A stretch of DNA of 64,000 nucleotides from Halobacteriovoraceae bacterium (lineage in GTDB: Bacteria; Bdellovibrionota; Bacteriovoracia; Bacteriovoracales; Bacteriovoracaceae), in assembly GCA_002713145.1 (NCBI GenBank), contig PAVS01000008.1, positions 1 to 64,000 on the forward strand, read 5' to 3'. The position numbers and the translations under genes are program-made. Below, piece after piece: positions 58,237 through 64,000 of the stretch (within the stretch, counting starts at the first letter, position 1; every line of letters starts with the position of its first letter). The notes under the pieces were generated by a model. The model was not told the DNA's origin. It did no database searches and worked only from the letters and a program-made list of their open reading frames with translations.

Positions 58237-59082
58237 ATGCAACTCGTTGATGACTTTATTGATAACTATTACCAAAATCATCTCGAACAATTAGCACAAC
58301 ATTATCCCGGGTTAAAATCTCAGCGCTTAAAAGCCGAGTTTCTTTCCTACTCTCAACTAAAACTCACAGATGTCTATGCAGGTCAGGCTCAGTCATTTTT
58401 TCATTCTCTTGAAAAAGGTGTGCCGCTTGAATATATAAATTCACAAAGTTATTTTTATCAATCTTCATTCTACATTACTCCTGATGTCCTTATCCCTAGG
58501 TCCGAAACAGAGATTTTAGTTGAAGATGCGGTTGAGTTTATTCGTAAGAATTATCATGACAATTATAGTGTCGCGGAAGTTGGAGTTGGATCTTTTTGTA
58601 TGGGACTCTCAATGGCCATTGCGCTGGGAAGACCAGTTCATATTTGGGGAGGGGATGTCTCTGAGTCAGCATTAAAGATTGCAGAGATAAATACTTTTAG
58701 ACTCAAACATAAATTTTCCCCTCAAACAAAGATTGAATTGGTTAAAAGTGATCGACTCGAAAAAGCTCACAGAAAATTCTCTTTTATTTTTTCCAATCCT
58801 CCTTATATCAAGTTTTCTGAAGACAGGGGCCATGTTCATTCTCAGACAGACCATTATGAACCTCATAGGGCACTCTATTTAAACGATCAAGAATATGATG
58901 GCTGGTTTGTTGAGTTTTTCAATTCAGCTTTTGATCACTTGGAAGAAGGGGGGGCATTTTTTATGGAGGGTCACGAAGACCATCTCGAGGGACTTCTAGA
59001 TATGGCAAAAAAAGTTTTCCCTGAAGTTACACTTAAAAAAGATTATAATAGCAACAATCGTTTTCTTTATTGTTATAGGTAA
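58237..59082 (+). CDS. prmC: release factor glutamine methyltransferase PrmC
   Basis: PrmC methylates the Gln of the GGQ motif in release factors, matching its place six bases after prfA. An N-terminal helical domain is followed by PLEYINSQSYFY, IPRSETEILVE and the signature SNPPY (about 186-190). SAM motif I reads AEVGVGSFCMGL where most have DLGTGSGAIAL, so the last glycine is replaced by Phe. Length 281 matches E. coli PrmC (277). GGYxLxxG-like late motifs are weak. Confidence 0.9.
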   Translation: MQLVDDFIDNYYQNHLEQLAQHYPGLKSQRLKAEFLSYSQLKLTDVYAGQAQSFFHSLEKGVPLEYINSQSYFYQSSFYITPDVLIPRSETEILVEDAVEFIRKNYHDNYSVAEVGVGSFCMGLSMAIALGRPVHIWGGDVSESALKIAEINTFRLKHKFSPQTKIELVKSDRLEKAHRKFSFIFSNPPYIKFSEDRGHVHSQTDHYEPHRALYLNDQEYDGWFVEFFNSAFDHLEEGGAFFMEGHEDHLEGLLDMAKKVFPEVTLKKDYNSNNRFLYCYR

Positions 59083-59085
59083 TAT

Positions 59086-60354
59086 ATGGATAAATTAATC
59101 ATTAAAGGGCCAAATAAATTAAAGGGGGAAGTGAGAATTTCTAGCTCCAAAAATGCTTGTCTTCCCATTTTGGCAGCAAGCCTTCTTTTCCCCCAAGATA
59201 TTCGTTTTAAAAACCTTCCTGGATTAAGTGATATTGAGTTTTTTATAAAAATCCTTGAGAGTATGGGGGCCTCCTCTCAGGCCGATGGTGAGAGCCTTAT
59301 TATATCCACCGCAAATCTCCATAATGTCCACGCAGATTATGAGCTTGTTCGTAAAATGAGAGCTTCCGTTTTAGTTCTAGGACCTCTTTTATCTCGCTTT
59401 AAAGAGGCGAAAGTATCCCTGCCTGGGGGATGTGCTATTGGTTCAAGACCTGTCGATATTCACCTCAAAGGGATGGAATTACTGGGGGCTAAAATTGAAA
59501 TAAGCAAAGGCTATATTATCGCTCATACTGATGGGTTGAAAGGTTGTAAGATTCCCCTCGATTTTCCCTCCGTAGGAGCGACAGAAAATCTCATGATGGC
59601 AGCGGTGTGGGCAGAGGGTGAGACCACAATTGAGAATGCAGCCAGAGAGCCAGAAATTGTTGATCTGGCAAATTTCTTAAGACAGTTTGGTTGTGAAATA
59701 AAAGGGGATGGATCAAGTCGAATTAAAATTAAAGGAAGAGACTTCAAAGACTATGAAGTCACATCTCAAAACAGTTATCAGATTATAGGGGATCGTATTG
59801 AGGCTGCTACTTATATCATTGCCGCTCTTATGACGAACTCTCAAATTAAAGTTTTAAACTTTGATCCTGAACATCTTGCCTCTGTGATAGAAATTCTTAA
59901 AAAAATGGGGGCCAAAATTGAAACAATCCCTCAAGGGGTAGAAGTCCTTCCGAGTGGAAAGCTCAAAGGGGCTAAAGTCGATACGGCTCCTTTTCCTGGC
60001 TTTCCTACTGATGTGCAAGCTCAGCTGATGGCATTGATGGGAGTGGCTGATGGACTCAGTTATATAAGAGAAAATATTTTTGAGAACCGCTTTATGCATG
60101 TCCCTGAGTTGGTTCGTATGGGGATGGATATTGAACTCGATGGTTCAAGTGCTATTGTGGTGGGTGAAGAACATATTAGTGGAGCTCCTGTAATGTGTAC
60201 GGATTTACGAGCGAGTGCGGCACTTATCCTAGCGGCACTGGTTGCCAAGGGAGAAACGGAAATTAGCCGTATCTATCATCTAGATCGAGGCTATGAGAAA
60301 TTAGCTGAAAAATTTAAATTATTAGGGGCACAAATTGAAAGGGTGAAAGAATGA
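59086..60354 (+). CDS. murA: UDP-N-acetylglucosamine 1-carboxyvinyltransferase MurA
   Basis: MurA starts peptidoglycan precursor synthesis. Lys 22 in SSSKNACLPILAA, and Cys 116 in LPGGCAIGSRPVDIHLKGME (the fosfomycin-reactive residue) are present. PSVGATENLMMAA, PFPGFPTDVQAQLMAL and DLRASAALILAAL also match. Length 422 is near E. coli MurA (419). It begins four bases after prmC and overlaps the HIT gene by four bases. The Cys predicts fosfomycin sensitivity at the target. Confidence 0.97.
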   Translation: MDKLIIKGPNKLKGEVRISSSKNACLPILAASLLFPQDIRFKNLPGLSDIEFFIKILESMGASSQADGESLIISTANLHNVHADYELVRKMRASVLVLGPLLSRFKEAKVSLPGGCAIGSRPVDIHLKGMELLGAKIEISKGYIIAHTDGLKGCKIPLDFPSVGATENLMMAAVWAEGETTIENAAREPEIVDLANFLRQFGCEIKGDGSSRIKIKGRDFKDYEVTSQNSYQIIGDRIEAATYIIAALMTNSQIKVLNFDPEHLASVIEILKKMGAKIETIPQGVEVLPSGKLKGAKVDTAPFPGFPTDVQAQLMALMGVADGLSYIRENIFENRFMHVPELVRMGMDIELDGSSAIVVGEEHISGAPVMCTDLRASAALILAALVAKGETEISRIYHLDRGYEKLAEKFKLLGAQIERVKE

Positions 60355-60686
60355 AAGATTGTTTATTTTGTAAAATTAGTTCAGGAGACATTCCTTCAGA
60401 GAAAGTTTTTGAGAATGATGACGTTATAGGCTTTAAAGATATAGCTCCTATGGCAAAAGAGCATTACTTATTCATCGCTAAAAAACATTCTAAAAATATC
60501 AATGAGATTGATGAGAAAAGTCTTGTGCAGGTTTATTCCGCCATTAAAGAGTTTACTCAAAAAAATAATTTAGAGCAAAATGGCTTTCGTGTCGTCACGA
60601 ATGTAAACGAGCATGGGGGGCAAACTGTCTTCCATACTCACTTCCATGTCTTAGGCGGAGAACAACTTAAGCGTTTTGGGGCTTAG
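60351..60686 (+). CDS. HIT family protein
   Basis: The 111-residue histidine-triad protein is of the HinT type: DCLFCKISSGDIPSEKVFENDDV with zinc-style Cys, then PMAKEHYLFIAKKH, GFRVVTNVNEHGGQTVFHTHFHVLGG (triad HTHFHVL at about 95-101). HinT hydrolyses nucleoside phosphoramidates such as AMP-lysine. Its ATGA overlap with murA makes it the last gene of the rho-to-hit run. Its end overlaps the convergent gene by 20 bases. Confidence 0.93.
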   Translation: MKDCLFCKISSGDIPSEKVFENDDVIGFKDIAPMAKEHYLFIAKKHSKNINEIDEKSLVQVYSAIKEFTQKNNLEQNGFRVVTNVNEHGGQTVFHTHFHVLGGEQLKRFGA

Positions 60687-61455
60687 GTTCCGTCCAATTG
60701 AGACCCTTAAAGAGCGAAAAAATAATTGATCTTTGTAATTGATTAAACTCTTTTAGCTCGGCCATGATCAGAACAGGGGATTTTTCAATCGTGGCCGTTA
60801 AGACGAGTTGTCCCGAATCTGCATTATATTCAGTTATACTCAAGTGAGTGTCAAACTCGCTTTTGTAATCTTGCATCAGTTTCTCTTCAACATCAGAACC
60901 TTTCGAGACTTCAAATGTTTTTGAGCCAGCGATAAGAGAGTGAATGAGTTTAGGTTTTTCACCTTTTTCAGTCTGCTCTGGAGTCAGCTCAGTAATATCA
61001 TTGTAGATAATTCTTAAATTCAAAGTTCCTAAGTTGAGTTTTATAAAACTCCATAGCTTTTTGAAAAATTGATCTCTGTTTTTATCCCACAATTTTCTTA
61101 GTTCATTGGTGTCAGCGTACAGCGATTCCACTGCGCTTAAATTTTTGGCCAAAATCCATCTCTCAAAAACTTTTGAGAAAACTTCATGAGTTTGATTAAA
61201 ATCAAGAGATTTAAATTGTTCTTCATCCAGTTCTACACTCGCGAGATCAAGTACAGGATAGGCTTTTTGCTCATTGGAGAGTAAGTTTTGAACAGGCTCC
61301 AAATCAACACTAGGTTCAAAAAATAAGAGATTGAATTCTTCACTTGGTATATCTGAATGTGTCACCACTTTATGATCGATAAGGTGAGTTTGAGTATTCA
61401 ATGATTTGATATGAACTTGATTTTCAGCATTCAATAAGCCGATATTAATTTGCAT
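60667..61455 (-). CDS. hypothetical cytoplasmic protein
   Basis: The protein has 262 residues from the ATG at 61455 (MQINIGLLNAENQVH), with GAGGGAA just upstream on the minus strand. There is no signal peptide or membrane segment. The N-terminal part resembles a degenerate alpha/beta receiver-like fold, while the C-terminal half (about 150-262) is a separate mixed domain. No family is recognised. It is convergent with, and overlaps, the HIT gene. Confidence 0.6.
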   Translation of the reverse strand: MQINIGLLNAENQVHIKSLNTQTHLIDHKVVTHSDIPSEEFNLLFFEPSVDLEPVQNLLSNEQKAYPVLDLASVELDEEQFKSLDFNQTHEVFSKVFERWILAKNLSAVESLYADTNELRKLWDKNRDQFFKKLWSFIKLNLGTLNLRIIYNDITELTPEQTEKGEKPKLIHSLIAGSKTFEVSKGSDVEEKLMQDYKSEFDTHLSITEYNADSGQLVLTATIEKSPVLIMAELKEFNQLQRSIIFSLFKGLNWTEPKPQNA

Positions 61456-61526
61456 AATATTCCCTCGCATTTTGATCAACTATAAAAATGATTCTAACAA
61501 ATGCAATTGTAAGTTACAATATACTT

Positions 61527-62150
61527 ATGAGAGTGGTGACCGCCTTTTTGCTATGCGTTTTGTGTTTGAGTGTTCAAGCCCAGGATGAGCGCTATTATCG
61601 ATCTATATTTAGTGGAGATTTGTTTAGCTCCGAAAAAGAGGGCTTTTATCACAAAATCGCCGTTCGCTCTAAAAAATATATGTTGGACATAAACAGAGAT
61701 GGCAAAGAAGATGCCATTCAAACTTTAAAAAGAGATGGAGTCGATTTTTTTAGAGTCCTCGATGAATACGGAAGAGTGAAGTTTGAAAGTAAGTTAAATC
61801 CTAAGGGATTAAATAGTTCCATCTTCAGAGTCAGTTTTAAAGCAATAAGTAAAACGATCGACGTGTTGATACTCCATTACTACGAAGGAGACACCGAAGC
61901 CGCTATTTTTGAAGGTAGCGCCAGGCTTTATTTTGCGACGATTATCAATCGTGATCTAGGAAATATAAAATTTCAAAAAGGCCCTTACTTTTGGACTGAA
62001 AGAGAAGGGGTGGTGGGAAAATATTGGAATCGACGTTATATCGTTAATACTCTTGATTACAACAATGATGGATTTAGAGAAATCTCCACCACCTATAATA
62101 AAAACAATCGCGTTTTTATGTATAAAGACGAGCAGTGGGTGACTCTCTAA
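61527..62150 (+). CDS. secreted protein with Ca2+-binding-like Asp repeats
   Basis: The protein has 207 residues from the ATG at 61527 (MRVVTAFLLCVLCLSVQA, signal peptide). Two DxNxDG loops, LDINRDGKEDAIQ and LDYNNDGFREIS, resemble EF-hand, dockerin or FG-GAP calcium sites near the start and end of a beta-rich domain. It is likely exported and calcium-binding. Family unknown. Its stop lies five bases from the end of a convergent gene. Confidence 0.65.
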   Translation: MRVVTAFLLCVLCLSVQAQDERYYRSIFSGDLFSSEKEGFYHKIAVRSKKYMLDINRDGKEDAIQTLKRDGVDFFRVLDEYGRVKFESKLNPKGLNSSIFRVSFKAISKTIDVLILHYYEGDTEAAIFEGSARLYFATIINRDLGNIKFQKGPYFWTEREGVVGKYWNRRYIVNTLDYNNDGFREISTTYNKNNRVFMYKDEQWVTL

Positions 62151-62154
62151 TTTA

Positions 62155-62553
62155 TTATGAAGCTTTCTTTTCTTCCTCTGTAATCTCTTCTTCGTTTTCT
62201 GTGGCTCGGTAATCATCAAGTTGTTTAACATTTGCTGTGCTGGCAACTTCAGTCGTCTCAGTTGTTTGAGTCTCGACAGATCTGGTGATGGCAAACCACA
62301 TGAGAAAAGGAAGTGATACAAAGAGTCCTAAAAATCCTAAACTAAACCATTGACTGGATTGTTTTGATAATTGGCTCGTTTGAGGCTCTATATGATTCCC
62401 AAAATCAAATTGAACTTCTGTTCCCGGAGGTGTTTGCAAATAGCTATTTGTCTCAACTCCTACAAAGTCCTCAACAGCTGGCTTTCTGGCTTCAGCGACC
62501 ATACTAAATGCAGCAACTATAAATACTAAAAATAAAACACCATTTTTCATCAT
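62155..62553 (-). CDS. exported single-pass membrane protein, hypothetical
   Basis: The 132-residue protein has a signal peptide (MMKNGVLFLVFIVAAFSMVAEA), a short extracytoplasmic segment of about 45 residues, a membrane helix (about 70-90, FSLGFLGLFVSLPFLMWFAI) and a charged Glu/Thr-rich cytoplasmic tail (EEEITEEEKKAS). No family is recognised. The ribosome-binding site is TGAGG on the minus strand. Confidence 0.6.
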   Translation of the reverse strand: MMKNGVLFLVFIVAAFSMVAEARKPAVEDFVGVETNSYLQTPPGTEVQFDFGNHIEPQTSQLSKQSSQWFSLGFLGLFVSLPFLMWFAITRSVETQTTETTEVASTANVKQLDDYRATENEEEITEEEKKAS

Positions 62554-62733
62554 AACCTCATTGTTATTATTCCCTGTTCTCTATTTCGGATGTTTATGGA
62601 GAAGTCTTAAGGGAAAAATACCAGAAGTGAGTGGTCAGGAATAGTCTTTGTAAATTAAGTCCTTTAACCACTAAAGTTCTGCACTCAATCTTCCGAAAGT
62701 GAAAACAAGATAAACCTTGTAAGGTGAAGAACT

Positions 62734-63477
62734 ATGAAAGAATTTACATTATTTTGCGTACTTACTTTTATTTTTGCGTACACAGCTGGCCAGTTTGGTC
62801 TGTGGAAAGATATCGATGAGAGGTCTAAGGTTGTACACAATTATGAATACAAAGCTCTAGAGTTGGCCAAAGAGGTCAGATTATTGAGAGTGGAGAATCA
62901 AGAACTCAAGACCAAAATAAATAAGCTACAAGACAAAATAGATTTTCAAAAGAATTCAACTTCAGGAATCAGTCGAACCATGGCCAGTGTTCCTAAAAAG
63001 TCGATGAATGATTTAGTTGAGTTTGATGTCTATAAGTGGAGTGCAGAGAAACTATTAGGTGTGGGGGAGCAGTCGCTCCATTTTGGTAAAAAGCAGTTTG
63101 ATGGAAAAAAATATAGTAGCTCACAAAAACATTATGAGAAGTCTGCTCAATACTACCATGCTTTATTAACTCACTATAAAGATCATCAAGCCATCAATGA
63201 TAGAGTTCTTTTTGAAGCAGGTATTGCTGCTTATGAATCAAAAAATCACTATGACTGGTCTAAAAAACATTTCAAAAAAGTTGTTGATAGATATCCAGCA
63301 TCAAAATATAGATTGAAGGCCAAAATGTGGCTGGCTCTTTCTCATTTTTACTTAGGAGAGAGAGAGCAATTTGTTGAGATTGTGGATGAGTTTCATAAAA
63401 AATACTCAAATAGTGATGAGTACACCAAAGTACTAAGTAAGTACTACGAAGAATTGGATTACAAATACAACCGTTAG
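62734..63477 (+). CDS. TPR-like envelope protein with coiled coil
   Basis: The 247-residue protein has an N-terminal membrane or signal segment (MKEFTLFCVLTFIFAYTAG), a coiled coil (about 38-75, LAKEVRLLRVENQELKTKINKLQDKI) and TPR-like helices (about 115-240: KYSSSQKHYEKSAQYYHALL, ESKNHYDWSKKHFKKVVDRYPAS, KMWLALSHFYLGE). The layout matches CpoB/YbgF-type proteins, coiled coil then TPRs, though no tol-pal genes are here. AAGGTGAAG precedes the ATG. A FecR-domain gene follows eight bases later. Confidence 0.7.
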   Translation: MKEFTLFCVLTFIFAYTAGQFGLWKDIDERSKVVHNYEYKALELAKEVRLLRVENQELKTKINKLQDKIDFQKNSTSGISRTMASVPKKSMNDLVEFDVYKWSAEKLLGVGEQSLHFGKKQFDGKKYSSSQKHYEKSAQYYHALLTHYKDHQAINDRVLFEAGIAAYESKNHYDWSKKHFKKVVDRYPASKYRLKAKMWLALSHFYLGEREQFVEIVDEFHKKYSNSDEYTKVLSKYYEELDYKYNR

Positions 63478-63484
63478 GATGAAT

Positions 63485-64000
63485 ATGAATAAGCTTTCTC
63501 TAATAGTATTTCTTTGTGTGTTTATGTCAGCTAGTTTTGCCAAAACTGTTGCATGGGTAACTGAGGTGAACGGGAATGCTTTTGTCGTAAGTGAGCAAAA
63601 AGCTCCTACTTCTTTAAGACTAGGAAGCCAAATTGAAGATCTTTCTAAGGTGATGGTAGAAGATGGCTCAAGCCTCTCTCTGATTAATCACCATGGACAT
63701 GAATTTTATATTCCCAGTGGGACTTATGTGAAGTTTTTTAACGGAATCACCGAGCTGATCAATGGCCACGTTTGGGTTATCTCTAAAGAGAAAAAGTATC
63801 TCGGAGAAATGCATACTGCGAATGGGACAGTTAAATTTGATCAAGGGCAATTTATCTTGTCTTACGATAACGTCACAGGAAAGACTCAAATGATGTCACT
63901 TATCGGGACGCATAAATTGGCCAACAATTATGAGATCGACTTATTGATTGATGTTCCTGCGGGGCATTTCTCATTTGTGGATGCTGAGTATGAGCATAGT
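63485..64000 (+). CDS. FecR-domain secreted protein, partial (cut by window end)
   Basis: An open frame from ATG 63485 runs for 172 codons to the window edge. A signal peptide (MNKLSLIVFLCVFMSASFA) precedes a FecR-like domain: VAWVTEVNGNAFV, RLGSQIEDLSKVMVEDGSSLSLINHHGHEFYIPSGTYVKF and INGHVWVISKE. This pattern (promotor G.V.v..g....l..Gd.i...d.v.t...s.v.l....g..i.l...s....) is shared by FecR proteins that sense or bind in the periplasm. It is cotranscribed with the TPR-like gene. The 3' end is outside the window. Confidence 0.72.
   Translation, partial: MNKLSLIVFLCVFMSASFAKTVAWVTEVNGNAFVVSEQKAPTSLRLGSQIEDLSKVMVEDGSSLSLINHHGHEFYIPSGTYVKFFNGITELINGHVWVISKEKKYLGEMHTANGTVKFDQGQFILSYDNVTGKTQMMSLIGTHKLANNYEIDLLIDVPAGHFSFVDAEYEHS

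Noticed and set aside
1..64000. CRISPR array
   Set aside because: No evenly spaced direct repeats with unique spacers were seen. The only clustered repeats are in-frame coding repeats at 5218-5550 and 42439-42612, and no cas genes are present.
1..64000. tRNA or rRNA genes
   Set aside because: I read the intergenic regions for T-loop-type GGTTCGAATCC sequences and CCA ends and found none convincing. Short tRNAs could still be missed by eye; a tRNAscan run would decide.
1..64000. Insertion sequence or prophage
   Set aside because: No transposase, integrase or phage structural protein is recognisable in any large frame, and no long flanking inverted repeats were noticed.

Overview
This is a low-GC, gene-dense bacterial chromosome segment with no mobile element, rRNA, tRNA or CRISPR array that I could recognise. 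The housekeeping genes are Gram-negative in type: LPS transport (lptC/A fusion, lptB), Lnt, MltG, a TonB-dependent receptor, many lipoproteins, RpoN and HPF. They are mixed with an unusually high density of small secreted proteins and secreted peptidases or peptidase-like proteins. That mix, the base composition and the Lys/Ala-rich histone-like protein suggest a Bdellovibrionota member of the Bacteriovorax/Halobacteriovorax type (predatory bacteria). This is inference; no marker gene here fixes the taxon.

Layout. 1-5.6 kb: a secreted protein, a stand-alone RlmK-type methyltransferase divergent from clpS-clpA, and a histone-H1-like protein. 5.6-13.6 kb: membrane proteins (DUF502, YggT, RDD), PepD, an FtsB/DivIC-like protein, a DUF192 lipoprotein and aspS. 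13.6-18.3 kb: secreted proteins, a zinc-metalloprotease and mutS. 18.3-22.2 kb: the lptCA-lptB-rpoN-hpf block, as in enterobacteria but with LptC and LptA fused. 22.2-29.6 kb: an accessory region of secreted proteins including a bacterial serpin, two Cys-rich paralogues and a large low-complexity secreted protein. 29.9-34.6 kb: a very AT-rich, tightly coupled operon encoding a small exported peptide-like protein, a family-5 solute-binding protein, a HEXXH protein resembling the peptide-modifying HEXXH family, an orphan histidine kinase and an alpha/beta hydrolase. I consider this the best candidate for an undescribed system.

34.7-37.6 kb: a TonB receptor, a pseudo-receiver protein and a stand-alone DnaA-domain-I-like protein. 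37.8-45.7 kb: hflX, a divergent coaX-like gene, an aminotransferase, yacG, an inositol monophosphatase, a membrane-anchored coiled-coil protein with Glu/Pro/Val/Ala repeats, a HEAT-like protein, a lipoprotein and lnt. 45.7-53.1 kb: secreted proteases or protease-like proteins (subtilase, NlpC/P60-like, a trypsin-fold lipoprotein lacking its catalytic His), a DksA-like factor without a full zinc finger, and an aldolase-like protein. 53.1-60.7 kb: mltG, ruvX, then a co-directional block rho-DUF1385-prfA-prmC-murA-hit with a good sigma-70 promoter before rho. 60.7-64 kb: envelope or secreted hypotheticals, ending in a FecR-domain protein cut by the window edge.

Many genes are coupled by ATGA or TAATG overlaps, and several convergent pairs share bidirectional terminators. 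Starts were moved downstream of the longest frame where a Shine-Dalgarno sequence, signal peptide or family alignment supported it.
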